Positions 6,962 to 17,067 of a DNA stretch of 63,809 nt are shown piece after piece. The DNA comes from Nocardioides sp. (GTDB lineage: Bacteria > Actinomycetota > Actinomycetes > Propionibacteriales > Nocardioidaceae), in contig NZ_JASEEQ010000005.1 of assembly GCF_030019515.1 (NCBI RefSeq), positions 1-63,809 on the forward strand. The letters are read 5' to 3'. The first letter of the stretch is position 1. The number at the start of each line of letters is the position of its first letter. The position numbers and the translations under genes are program-made. Below the pieces are notes generated by a model that was given only the letters and a program-made list of their open reading frames with translations, had not been told where the DNA came from and made no database searches.

Positions 6962-9352
6962 TTGCGAAGGACCCGGGTCGCCGCCACGGCGACCGCATCA
7001 CTGATCGCGGCAGCCACTGCGCTGTCGCTCACCACGCCCCAGGCCGGCGCGACCCCGCCGGCCGCGACCCAGGCGGCGAAGCCGGACCGGGGCACCCCCT
7101 CGGACGTCCTCACGCCGGGCTGGAAGACGAAGTACCACGAGCGGACCCAGGCCGCCCTCGAGAAGCGGCTGCGCACCGGTGGCAAGGGCCAGGCGGAGAA
7201 GCTCGGCAAGGGCGTCTACGGCCGGGTCGCGCAGACCGGCAAGGACCGGATCTTCGTCGTGCTCGCCGAGTTCGGCGACCGCCGGCACCAGGCCTACCAG
7301 GACGACCCCGACTCGGGCGCCCAGCGATACGACGGCCCATTGCACAACCAGATCCCGAAGCCGAACCGCAAGAAGGACAACTCGACGCTCTGGAACGCGG
7401 ACTTCAGCAAGTCCTACTTCCAGAACATGTACTTCAACCGGATGAGGGACTTCTTCGAGGACCAGTCCAGCGGCCGCTACTCGATCGACGGCGACGTCAC
7501 CGCCTGGGTGAAGGTCCCCTTCAACGAGGCGCGCTACGGCAGCAACAAGGACTGCGGCTCGATCGTGTGCGCCAACGTCTGGTTCCTCGTCCGGGACGCG
7601 CTCGCCCGCTGGACCCAGGACCGGCTCGACGCCGGGTGGACCATGGAGCGCATCCAGGCCTACCTGAAGACCTTCGACGTCCAGGACCGCTACGACTACG
7701 ACGGCGACGGCGACTTCCGCGAGCCGGACGGCTACATCGACCACTTCCAGATCGTGCACGCGGGCGGCGACGAGGCGGACGGTGACCCGATCTACGGCTC
7801 GGACGCGATCTGGAGCCACCGCGGCAACGTCGGCCTGCACGGCCTCGGCGACGGCCCCGGCCCCGCCATCGGCGGCGTCCAGGTCGGCGAGGGCGGCAAG
7901 AGCGACGGCTCGGCGCCCGACGGCGGCGTCGACATCCCGAACAACCCGACCGGCCTGTGGGTCAGCGACTACACGATGCAGCCGGAGAACGGCGGCCTCA
8001 GCGTCTTCGCGCACGAGTTCACCCACGACCTGGAGCTGCCCGACCTCTACGACACCTCCGGCAACACCGGCGGCGCCAGCAACAGCGTCGAGCACTGGTC
8101 GTTGATGGCTCAGTCCCGCGGCACCGCGAAGCGCGACGCCGGCATCGGCGACCGTCCGCAGCCGATGGGCGCCTGGGAGAAGTTCCAGCTCGGCTGGCTC
8201 GACTACGACACGATCAACGCCGGGCACTCCGGCACCTTCCGGCTGCGTCCGGGCGCCTCGACCACCGGCTCGCAGGCCAACGGCCTGATCGTGCTGCTGC
8301 CGGACAAGGACGTCACCTTCCAGTACGGCGAGCCCTGTGCGGAGTGCGGTGAGCGCTTCTACTTCAGCGGCACCGGCGACAACCTCGACCAGACCATGAC
8401 CCGCACGGTCGAGGGTGGCGGCGAGCTGACCGCCAAGGTGCGCTACGACATCGAGCCGGGCTGGGACTACGCGTTCCTGGAGGTGTCCGGCGACGGTGGC
8501 GAGACCTGGACGTCGATCCCGACCAGCCAGAGCTACACCGAGCCGGACCAGGGCTCGTTCAACCCCGACGGCACCGGCATCAGCGGCACCACCGACGGGG
8601 CCTGGGTCGACCTGACGGCGACCGTGCCCGACGGCACCGACGCGGTGCGCTGGCGCTACCTGACCGACGGCGCGGCGTCGTACCCCGGCTTCCAGGTCGA
8701 CAACATCACTCTCGCGGGTGCGTCGATCGGGACCGCCGAGACCGACGACGAGGGCTGGGCGATGGACGGCTTCGAGGCGGTCCACTCCGAGGAGACCAAG
8801 GCGTTCCTGAACACCTACTTCGTGGACAACCGGCAGTACGTCGGCCGCGACCGGGTGCTCGCGCACGTCTACAACTTCGCGGGCTTCGAGAAGCGGCCCG
8901 ACTGGGTCGACTTCTTCGCCTACCAGCCCGGTGCGCTGATCAGCTACTGGGACACCTCGTACACCGACAACAACGTCGGCGACCACCCCGGTCACGGCGA
9001 GGTGCTCCCCGTGGACGCGCGTCCCTCGTTCCAGCACGCCTACGACGGGTCGGTCCTGCGCCCGAAGGTGCTGACCGCGGACTCGACGTTCTCGCTGCGC
9101 CGGAGCCCGGCGCAGGAGCTGCACTACCGCGGCCACGCGTACACGCTCAAGGGCCGGTCGGCGGTGCCGCTGTTCGACGACACCCTGGACTGGTGGTTCG
9201 CGGGCGACGAGCACGGCACCGGTGACCACCCCGGCTTCTACGAGCCCGAGTGGTACGGCGTCGACGTGCCCAAGACCGGCACCACGGTCCGCGTGGTCAA
9301 GGTCAACAGCAGGACCGGTGTGATGACCGTCCGGGTCGGCACCTCCAGCTGA
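6962..9352 (+). CDS. Secreted M6-family (immune inhibitor A-like) metalloprotease
   Basis: 796 residues from TTG 6962. This start has a strong GGGAGG six nt upstream and gives a clean Sec signal peptide (MRRTRVAATATASL then a hydrophobic stretch ending near AGA, about residue 30). The zinc site HEFTHDLELPDLYD is at residues 351-364: H351 and H355 are ligands and E352 is catalytic, with a following D/E-rich metzincin-like segment. The DYDGDGDF segment near residue 240 resembles a calcium-binding loop. The C-terminal half has beta-rich, MAM/ConA-like sequence seen in InhA-type proteases. It acts outside the cell on proteins. It is monocistronic, followed by a strong hairpin terminator. Confidence 0.9.
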   Translation: MRRTRVAATATASLIAAATALSLTTPQAGATPPAATQAAKPDRGTPSDVLTPGWKTKYHERTQAALEKRLRTGGKGQAEKLGKGVYGRVAQTGKDRIFVVLAEFGDRRHQAYQDDPDSGAQRYDGPLHNQIPKPNRKKDNSTLWNADFSKSYFQNMYFNRMRDFFEDQSSGRYSIDGDVTAWVKVPFNEARYGSNKDCGSIVCANVWFLVRDALARWTQDRLDAGWTMERIQAYLKTFDVQDRYDYDGDGDFREPDGYIDHFQIVHAGGDEADGDPIYGSDAIWSHRGNVGLHGLGDGPGPAIGGVQVGEGGKSDGSAPDGGVDIPNNPTGLWVSDYTMQPENGGLSVFAHEFTHDLELPDLYDTSGNTGGASNSVEHWSLMAQSRGTAKRDAGIGDRPQPMGAWEKFQLGWLDYDTINAGHSGTFRLRPGASTTGSQANGLIVLLPDKDVTFQYGEPCAECGERFYFSGTGDNLDQTMTRTVEGGGELTAKVRYDIEPGWDYAFLEVSGDGGETWTSIPTSQSYTEPDQGSFNPDGTGISGTTDGAWVDLTATVPDGTDAVRWRYLTDGAASYPGFQVDNITLAGASIGTAETDDEGWAMDGFEAVHSEETKAFLNTYFVDNRQYVGRDRVLAHVYNFAGFEKRPDWVDFFAYQPGALISYWDTSYTDNNVGDHPGHGEVLPVDARPSFQHAYDGSVLRPKVLTADSTFSLRRSPAQELHYRGHAYTLKGRSAVPLFDDTLDWWFAGDEHGTGDHPGFYEPEWYGVDVPKTGTTVRVVKVNSRTGVMTVRVGTSS

Positions 9353-9366
9353 TCGGTCCCATCCCC

Positions 9367-9399
9367 AGCGGGCCCCGCCACCACCTGGCGGGGCCCGCT
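9367..9399 (+). terminator. Rho-independent-type hairpin after the M6 protease
   Basis: Perfect 14-bp GC stem (9367-9380 with 9386-9399), loop CCACC, no U-tract, as is common in high-GC actinobacteria. Confidence 0.75.
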
Positions 9400-9407
9400 G
9401 TCGTCGT

Positions 9408-9460
9408 GCACGAGGTCATGCGGAGGGTGCCACCTGGTGCTCCGTCCGATGACCTCGTGC
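9408..9460. repeat. Second long inverted repeat downstream of the terminator
   Basis: GCACGAGGTCAT (9408-9419) is the exact reverse complement of 9449-9460. The 29-nt interior can itself fold through CGGAG/CTCCG. Possibly a tandem terminator or a remnant repeat. Confidence 0.5.
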
Positions 9461-9565
9461 GCCCCGCCGGCCGGCCGGCGACCGAGCGTGACCGAGCGTG
9501 ACCGGGCAGACACCGGGACCGCTGATGGGCGGCTCCGAACCGGCCCATCGGGTGCCCCGCCGTAT

Positions 9566-9571
9566 TAGGTT
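9566..9571 (+). promoter_or_regulatory. -10 box, leaderless promoter of the SRPBCC gene
   Basis: TAGGTT, 7 nt before ATG 9579. Confidence 0.5.
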
Positions 9572-9578
9572 GCTCTGC

Positions 9579-9989
9579 ATGAGCTTCGAGTACGAGCACA
9601 CCGTGACCACGACCGCGACTCCCGCCGACGTCTGGGCGCTCTGGAGCAACGTGGGCAGCTGGCATCGCTGGGACCCGGCGGTCGAGCAGGTCGCCATCGA
9701 GGGCCACTTCGGTGAGGGTGCGGCGGGCACGATGGTGCTCAGTAGCGGCGTCGAGGCGCCGTTCGTCCTCGAGATCGTCGAGCCCTGCGCTCGCTACCTC
9801 GACAAGGTGACCGTGGGCGACCTCGTGGTCCGCATCGACCACCAGGTCAAGGAGACCGCCGAGGGCGCCGAGGTCACGGTGCGCACGACCGTCGACGGCC
9901 CGGGCGCGGGCGACGTCGGCCCGATGGTCACCGCCGACACCCCGCGTGCGCTCGAGACCCTGGTCGCCATGGCGGAGAAGCGCCACTGA
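9579..9989 (+). CDS. SRPBCC (START-like) family protein
   Basis: 136 residues with the START/Bet v1-like pattern: an N-terminal strand (FEYEHTVTTTATPADVWAL), WSNVGSWHRWDPAV, then a beta-sheet and a C-terminal helix (TPRALETLVAMAEK). The fold encloses hydrophobic ligands; the specific substrate cannot be read from sequence. The short gap to the acyl-CoA ligase gene (51 nt) suggests functional pairing in lipid handling, but that gene has its own leaderless-type -10 box, so co-transcription is uncertain. Confidence 0.75.
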   Translation: MSFEYEHTVTTTATPADVWALWSNVGSWHRWDPAVEQVAIEGHFGEGAAGTMVLSSGVEAPFVLEIVEPCARYLDKVTVGDLVVRIDHQVKETAEGAEVTVRTTVDGPGAGDVGPMVTADTPRALETLVAMAEKRH

Positions 9990-10027
9990 CCCTGGCTGGG
10001 CCGACGACAGTGCGATGTCGCCGGGCG

Positions 10028-10033
10028 TAGGTT
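10028..10033 (+). promoter_or_regulatory. -10 box, leaderless promoter of the acyl-CoA ligase gene
   Basis: TAGGTT, 7 nt before ATG 10041; the same hexamer and spacing as upstream of the preceding gene. Confidence 0.5.
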
Positions 10034-10040
10034 GCCGGGC

Positions 10041-11654
<1,614 letters not shown>

Positions 11655-11766
11655 CGGCCGGGCCGCGTCGCGGCGATCGGCGGTCGATCGGTGGTCCGAC
11701 GACGAGCAGCGGGCCCGCTCGCCCCGACTGCTTTGCGATTTCCCCTCGGCGCCGTCGTCGCGCACC

Positions 11767-11772
11767 TACGAT
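11767..11772 (+). promoter_or_regulatory. Possible -10 box of the PLD-like gene
   Basis: TACGAT, about 36 nt upstream of GTG 11809; no convincing -35 at the expected distance. Confidence 0.3.
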
Positions 11773-11808
11773 CCAGGAGTCGTCAGGCGTTCAAGCTGGG
11801 GGTTCCGG

Positions 11809-13041
11809 GTGCTCAAGCGGGTTGCCGTGGTCGTTGTTCTGGCCGTCGTCCTCGGATGCCTGTCGACGGGCCCGGTGGCCGCCGTGACCTCGTTCACGCC
11901 GCGCCCCGGACCGACGTGGAACAACCCACGGGGCGACGTCGCGGCGCGCAACGTCAACATGGCCAAGGTGCGGAACACGATCGACAGCGTGCCGCGTGGC
12001 GGCGTGATCAGGATCGCGGTCTACTCCTACAACCGCCGCGACATCGGTGACGCCCTGATCCGCGCGTGCCGGCGGCACGTGTCGGTCCAGCTGGTGCTCA
12101 ACGACAACGCGATCGGCGCCGAGGCCCACCGGATGATGCGGTACCTCGGCCAGGACACGCAGCCGCGGTGGAAGGACCGGTGCCACCCGAGGAAGTACCG
12201 GCCCAAGCACAAGCCGTATCCCGTGCCGAGCTTCTTCAAGGTGTGCCAGGGCGCCTGCCGGCTGGGCAGCGACCGATCGAACCAGCACAGCAAGTTCTAC
12301 CTGTTCTCGGCGACCGGCAACGGGGAGCCGGCTGTCATGTTCGGCTCGAACAACCTGATGAGCTTCGCCGCCAACGTGCACTGGAACGACCTCTACACGG
12401 TGATCGGCAACCAGAGCATGTTCGACGACTTCAGCACGATCTTCGCCCAGATGGCGGAGGACCGGTGGCGCAAGAACCCCTACGTGGCGGTCCAGGACGG
12501 CAAGTACGCCGTCGAGTTCGGGTCGGACCCGCACGCCACCGGGTCGAGGGACCACGTCTACCAGCGCCTCGACCGGGTCGGCTGTCGGGCCCCGGCCGGG
12601 TACGGCGACCGGGGCCACACGACGATCCGGATCATGATGTACGGCTGGGTGGGTACGCGCGGCCTGCTGCTGGCCCGCAAGGTCGCGGCGCTGTCGCGGG
12701 CCGGGTGCCGGGTCCGAGTGCTGGTCAGCGGGGCCGGGCGCAGGGTGCGCGCGGTGCTGCACAGGTCCGGGGTCGCCATCCGGAGCTCCGCGCTCGACCT
12801 CGACGACGATCCCCTCACGGGCTTCGACGAGACCGGGTGGGAGGTCTTCTCCCACGAGAAGTGGATGTCGCTGTCCGGGACGTGGGCCGGCCACCCGTTC
12901 AAGGGGGTGTGGACCGGGTCGGAGAACTGGTCCGACGTCTCGCGGCACAACGACGAGGTCACCGTGCAGGTCCCGTCCGCGTCGGCGCTCTCGGCGTACA
13001 CCCGCCACTTCGAGACCGTCTGGACGAGATACAGCGCTTGA
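11809..13041 (+). CDS. Secreted phospholipase D-like protein
   Basis: 410 residues with a signal peptide (LKRVAVVVVLAVVLGCLSTGPVAA, cleaved near residue 25). Two PLD-like half-sites are visible: NQHSKFYLF (H160, K162) followed by FGSNNL, and SHEKWMSL (H349, K351) followed by WTGSENW. In both, the Asp of the classical HxKxxxxD motif is not at its usual place; such HxK...(S/N) variants occur in bacterial PLD-like proteins and may still be active. Extracellular phosphodiesterase or phospholipase activity is therefore plausible but unproven. GTG 11809 is chosen because it begins the signal peptide directly. Several cysteines suggest disulfides after export. Confidence 0.75.
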   Translation: MLKRVAVVVVLAVVLGCLSTGPVAAVTSFTPRPGPTWNNPRGDVAARNVNMAKVRNTIDSVPRGGVIRIAVYSYNRRDIGDALIRACRRHVSVQLVLNDNAIGAEAHRMMRYLGQDTQPRWKDRCHPRKYRPKHKPYPVPSFFKVCQGACRLGSDRSNQHSKFYLFSATGNGEPAVMFGSNNLMSFAANVHWNDLYTVIGNQSMFDDFSTIFAQMAEDRWRKNPYVAVQDGKYAVEFGSDPHATGSRDHVYQRLDRVGCRAPAGYGDRGHTTIRIMMYGWVGTRGLLLARKVAALSRAGCRVRVLVSGAGRRVRAVLHRSGVAIRSSALDLDDDPLTGFDETGWEVFSHEKWMSLSGTWAGHPFKGVWTGSENWSDVSRHNDEVTVQVPSASALSAYTRHFETVWTRYSA

Positions 13042-13066
13042 AAGTCGCGGCGGAGAGCGAGGCCGC

Positions 13067-13110
13067 GGCCGGGCGGACGACCTCCGCGACGCCCTGGTGG
13101 CCGCCCGGCC
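13067..13110 (+). terminator. Possible terminator after the PLD-like gene
   Basis: GGCCGGGCGG (13067-13076) is perfectly complementary to 13101-13110, with a 24-nt loop. No U-tract. Confidence 0.4.
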
Positions 13111-13173
13111 GGCACCGTTCCGGCGCCGGCGTACCCCGTGAGGGATAGTGGAGACCCGAGCACTGGAGGCTCC

Positions 13174-13395
13174 ATGGCAGAGCTGGTCCGCACCAACGAT
13201 CCGGTGGCGATCTCGGTCGTCGAGGGGCTGCTCACGTCGGCCGAGATCCCCTACGACGTGGCCGACCGCAACATGAGCGTGCTCGACGGCCTGATCGAGG
13301 TGATCAAGGTGCGGGTCCTGGTCCCCGACGAGCGCCTCGACGAGGCCCGCGAGCTGATGGTCGAGGCCGAGCTCGGCGACTGGCTCAGCGGCTGA
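13174..13395 (+). CDS. DUF2007-family small protein
   Basis: 73 residues: MAELVRTNDPVAISVVEGLL, then a betaalphabeta pattern ending in VRVLVPDERLDEARELM. DUF2007 proteins are putative signal-transducing small domains of unknown function. ATG 13174 has GGAGG 4 nt upstream. A GATAGT hexamer at 13144-13149 is a possible -10. The 3' end overlaps the stop of the convergent subtilase gene by 11 bases. Confidence 0.8.
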   Translation: MAELVRTNDPVAISVVEGLLTSAEIPYDVADRNMSVLDGLIEVIKVRVLVPDERLDEARELMVEAELGDWLSG

Positions 13396-15514
13396 CGACG
13401 ACCGGGATCCGGGTGACGGTCCCGGTCGCGCCGCGCCAGGTCACCCAGCCGTCGTCGGCCCGGCGCGAGCCGGGGGCGACCGTCAGCGTGAACGTCGCGC
13501 TCCCACCCGGCCCGAGCCGCACCGCCGCCGGGGTGACCCGCACCCGGTGGTGGGCGAACCCGGTGGCGGTCGAGGAGAAGTAGAGCCGGCGGGCGGTCAC
13601 ATTGGTGATGGTGCGCTCGACCGTGCCGGCGCCGTCGACCCGGATCGACGGGGTGTTCAGCTCCGTCAGGTCGCCCTCGAGCCAGGACCGGTAGTCGTCG
13701 ACCGGGACGTCGTACGCGAGGCCGGGCCGTACGGCGGCGGCCGCGGTCACCAGGCCCGCGCCGGCGCGCAGCGGGGTGGTGCCGGGCAGCCGCCGCGCCG
13801 AGGTCACGAGCGCGGAGCGGACCCGTGCGGGCGACCAGTCCTCGTGCCGGGAGAGCACGAGCGCGGCGACGCCGCTGGTGATCGCGGCGGACGCGGACGT
13901 GCCGGACACGAGGTCCCAGCCGGCGTCGGTCCCCTCGGGCGGCACGGCGCCCAGCACGCCGACGCCGGTGGCCACCAGGTCCGGCTTGACGACCGGCGCG
14001 GAGCGGGTGCCGGCGCTCGACCAGCCCACGACCCGCGGCGGGGTGCGCACCAGGCCTCGCGGCTCGAGCCGGACCCGGCCATCCGGGTGGTCGGCGAGCC
14101 AGTGTGCGAGCGCACGGCCCGCGGTGCGGTCGACGTGGACGGTCGGCACCCGGTGGAAGTCGGCCACGAGGGCGCCGGGAGCGACGTTCGCCAGGATCAT
14201 GCCGGCGCCACCCGCCAGCTCGACCGCCGCGGACTTGTCGACGCGGCCGACCACGCCGCGCTCGCACAGCACGATCCGGCCCACCACGCGGCCGGCGTCC
14301 AGGCTCCCGGGAGTACACACGCGCGCCGCCCGGCGGGTGGACCCGGCAGCCGGGGCGTCGACCGCCCGCACCACCCGTGCCGGGCCGACGGGCCGGGCCG
14401 CGGCCATGGCGCCGACGTACGACACCCCGTCGGGGAGCAGGACCCGGCCCCGGCGCACCGGTCCGGTCGCCGCTCCGACGGTGGTCACCCAGGGGCTGCG
14501 GTGCGCCGCGGGGGAGTCGGCCGCGTTGCCGGCCGCGCCGACGACGACCACGCCGCCCTCGGTGGCACCCAGCAGCGCGCGCTCGACGGTGTCGATCCGC
14601 GCGGGGCCGCCGACGGAGAGGTTGAGCACGTCCACGCCGTCGGCGGTGGCGGCGTCGATCGCGGCGACCAGATCGGCCGTCGCGCAGCCGTCGTCGCGCG
14701 GGTCGGGAGCGCTCCAGCACGCCTTGTAGACCGCGAGCCGGGCCTGCGGCGCGACGCCGGCGTAGGTGCCGAGGCCCTGGCCGCGGACCCGCGCGGGCAC
14801 GCCGGCGTTGCCGGCGACGATCGAGGCGACCTGGGTGCCGTGGCCGTCGTCGTCGAGCGGCGAGAGCGCGGAGGCCGACCGGACGTGGTCGGCGCCGAAG
14901 CCGTCGACGAACCAGCGGGCGCCCAGCACCTTGCGGTCGCAGGTGGACTCGGGCCAGCCCTCGCCGGTCTCGCAGGTCCCGGTGAAGCCGCGTGCCGCGC
15001 TGCCCAGCCCGGCGATGGTCGAGAACAGCGGGGAGTCCGGCCACAGGCCGGAGTCGACCAGCCCGACCACCACGCCCGCGCCGCCGCGCGCCGTCGCGGC
15101 GGCGCCGTGCAGCCCGGTGCTCGTCGCGTGGCCGGCCAGGGGTCGTACGGCGTTCCGCTCGACCAGGACCACGCGCGGGTCGTCGCGGAGGTCGTCGGCC
15201 TCGGCCGTCGACAGGCGCACCGCGACCCCGTTGAGCGCCGTGGTCCAGCGGTACACCGGCTCGGCGCCGTCCACGGTCTCGAGCACGGCGTCCTGCTCCG
15301 CGCGCATCCGCGCGGCCGCGAGGAGGCCCGTGTGGACGCCGGCCGTGCCGGGCCCGGCCAGGGTCACCAGGTAGAGGGGGTCCGTCGGGCTCGGCTCCGC
15401 GGCGGCCGCGAACCCGGTCGCCGGCGCGGCCAGGGTCGCCGGCGCCAGGGCGGCCAGGGTCGCCGTGACGGCCGCGACGACCAGCCCGGCACGCGCCGTA
15501 CGCCGTCCACCCAT
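13385..15514 (-). CDS. Secreted S8 subtilisin-like protease with PA insertion
   Basis: 709 residues. Signal peptide to about residue 40; propeptide-like region with YLVTLAGPG and LNGVAVRLS (about 45-125); peptidase S8 domain with the triad D154 (VVGLVDSGLW), H225 (DDDGHGTQVASIVAGN) and S540 (SGTSASAAITSG), and oxyanion N330 (GAAGN). The long insertion between oxyanion Asn and catalytic Ser (about 390-490) looks like a protease-associated (PA) domain. A C-terminal Fn3-like beta domain follows (about 605-705). The order matches cucumisin-type subtilases. The usual SGTSMSAPH is altered to SGTSASAAI. ATG 15514 is preferred over GTG 15523 because AGGGGG sits at proper distance only from the ATG. 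Confidence 0.9.
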   Translation of the reverse strand: MGGRRTARAGLVVAAVTATLAALAPATLAAPATGFAAAAEPSPTDPLYLVTLAGPGTAGVHTGLLAAARMRAEQDAVLETVDGAEPVYRWTTALNGVAVRLSTAEADDLRDDPRVVLVERNAVRPLAGHATSTGLHGAAATARGGAGVVVGLVDSGLWPDSPLFSTIAGLGSAARGFTGTCETGEGWPESTCDRKVLGARWFVDGFGADHVRSASALSPLDDDGHGTQVASIVAGNAGVPARVRGQGLGTYAGVAPQARLAVYKACWSAPDPRDDGCATADLVAAIDAATADGVDVLNLSVGGPARIDTVERALLGATEGGVVVVGAAGNAADSPAAHRSPWVTTVGAATGPVRRGRVLLPDGVSYVGAMAAARPVGPARVVRAVDAPAAGSTRRAARVCTPGSLDAGRVVGRIVLCERGVVGRVDKSAAVELAGGAGMILANVAPGALVADFHRVPTVHVDRTAGRALAHWLADHPDGRVRLEPRGLVRTPPRVVGWSSAGTRSAPVVKPDLVATGVGVLGAVPPEGTDAGWDLVSGTSASAAITSGVAALVLSRHEDWSPARVRSALVTSARRLPGTTPLRAGAGLVTAAAAVRPGLAYDVPVDDYRSWLEGDLTELNTPSIRVDGAGTVERTITNVTARRLYFSSTATGFAHHRVRVTPAAVRLGPGGSATFTLTVAPGSRRADDGWVTWRGATGTVTRIPVVVSR

Positions 15515-15582
15515 CGCGGTCACCCCCTGATGCCTGAACGAACCATTGTGACAGGAGTTTCGGCATCCCTCCCACGGATCTC

Positions 15583-15588
15583 TAGGGT
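15583..15588 (+). promoter_or_regulatory. -10 box, leaderless promoter of the HAD-LarE gene
   Basis: TAGGGT, 6 nt before ATG 15595. Confidence 0.5.
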
Positions 15589-15594
15589 GGGGGC

Positions 15595-17013
15595 ATGCAC
15601 TCGGCGCCCCTGGTGGTCGGCTTCGACCTCGACATGACGCTGATCGACACCGTCCCCGGCTTCAGCGCCACCCTGCTCGCGCTCGGCGCGGAGCTCGGCG
15701 TGGAGTTCCCGGTCCAGGACCTGATCACCCGGCTCGGGCCGCCGCTGGACTCGCTGCTCGGGGAGCACCTGGCCGCGGACGCGGTGGCCTCCGCCGGCGA
15801 CCGGTTCCGGGCGCTCTACCCCGACCACGCGATCGCCCCGGTCCCGCTGCTGGCCGGCGCCGAGGACGCCCTGGCCGCCGTACGGCGCCACCGCGGGCGG
15901 GTGCTGGTCGTCACCGGGAAGTACCCCGCCAACGCGCGCCTGCACCTCGACCACCTGGGGATCGACGTCGACCACCTCGAGGGCTGGGTGTGGGGGGTCG
16001 GCAAGGCGGACGTGCTGCGCCGCGAGGGCGCCACCGTCTACGTCGGCGACCACGTCCACGACGTCGAGGGCGCCAAGGCCGCCGGCGCGCTGAGCGTCTC
16101 CGTGCTCACCGGCGGATCGACACGGGAGGAGCTGGTCGCGGCCGGCACCGACGTGGTGCTCGGCAGCCTCGCCGAGTTCCCGGCCTGGCTCGACGAGCAC
16201 CTGCTCGAGACGCGACTCGACGCGCTCGCGGCCGACCTGCGTGAGCGCGGCTCGGTGCTGGTCGCCTACAGCGGTGGCGCCGACAGCGCGTTCCTCCTGG
16301 CCGCCGCGGTCCGCGCGCTGGGCACCGACCGGGTCGCCGCGGCGACCGGCTACTCCCACTCGCTGCCGCTGGCCGAGCGCGACCCGGCCCGCGACTTCGC
16401 GGCCTCGCTCGGCGTCGAGGTGCTGACCCCGGCCACGCACGAGATCGAGCGCGAGGGCTACCGGTCCAACGGCGCGGACCGCTGCTACTTCTGCAAGGCC
16501 GAGCTGCTCGACGTGCTCGCCCCGCTCGCGGCCGGTCGCGGGCTGGCGCACGTCGCCACCGGCACCAACGCCGACGACGCCGTCGCGGGGTTCCGGCCCG
16601 GCATCCGCGCGGCCGACGAGCGGGGCGCGATCGCGCCGCTGCGCGACGCCGGCCTGACCAAGGCCCAGGTCCGGGAGGCCTCGCGCCGCTGGGGCCTGCC
16701 GACCTGGGACAAGCCGGCGGCCGCCTGCCTGTCCTCCCGGGTCGCGTACGGCGTCGAGGTGACGCCGTACCGACTCGGCCGGGTGGAGCGGGCCGAGACC
16801 GCCGCCCGAGCGCTGCTGGCCGGCTCCGGCCTGCGCAACCTGCGGGTCCGCGACCTCGGCGAGCGCGCCTCCGTCGAGGTCGACGCCGCCCTGCTGCCGA
16901 TGCCCACCGACGTGGAGGCCCGGCTGCTGGACGCGGTGCGCGGAGCCGGGTTCGAGGCCGCCGAGGTGGACCGGCGCGGATTCCGTTCGGGGTCGATGAA
17001 CCTGGCGCTATAG
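15595..17013 (+). CDS. larE: Fusion of HAD-family hydrolase with LarE-type sulfur transferase
   Basis: 472 residues in one uninterrupted frame. Residues 1-205 are a HAD phosphatase: FDLDMTLIDT (D11, D13), VVTGK (T107), K137 and VGDHVHD (D152, D156). Residues ~206-472 are LarE: PP-loop YSGGADSAF (S226-S231), DRCYFCKAEL (C297, C300), FRPGIRAADERG, KPAAACLSSRVAYG (C378) and the family C-terminus RRGFRSGSMN. LarE supplies sulfur to the nickel-pincer nucleotide cofactor made with LarB and LarC. C378 aligns with the sacrificial cysteine of Lactobacillus LarE, and the extra CxxC matches the iron-sulfur form described for Thermotoga. No larA, larB or larC is in the window. The role of the HAD part is unknown. 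Confidence 0.85.
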   Translation: MHSAPLVVGFDLDMTLIDTVPGFSATLLALGAELGVEFPVQDLITRLGPPLDSLLGEHLAADAVASAGDRFRALYPDHAIAPVPLLAGAEDALAAVRRHRGRVLVVTGKYPANARLHLDHLGIDVDHLEGWVWGVGKADVLRREGATVYVGDHVHDVEGAKAAGALSVSVLTGGSTREELVAAGTDVVLGSLAEFPAWLDEHLLETRLDALAADLRERGSVLVAYSGGADSAFLLAAAVRALGTDRVAAATGYSHSLPLAERDPARDFAASLGVEVLTPATHEIEREGYRSNGADRCYFCKAELLDVLAPLAAGRGLAHVATGTNADDAVAGFRPGIRAADERGAIAPLRDAGLTKAQVREASRRWGLPTWDKPAAACLSSRVAYGVEVTPYRLGRVERAETAARALLAGSGLRNLRVRDLGERASVEVDAALLPMPTDVEARLLDAVRGAGFEAAEVDRRGFRSGSMNLAL

Positions 17014-17067
17014 GCTGGAGCGCCCCGGTCCGACAGCGGTCCCGAACAAGCTAGAAGAGGTCAGTCC

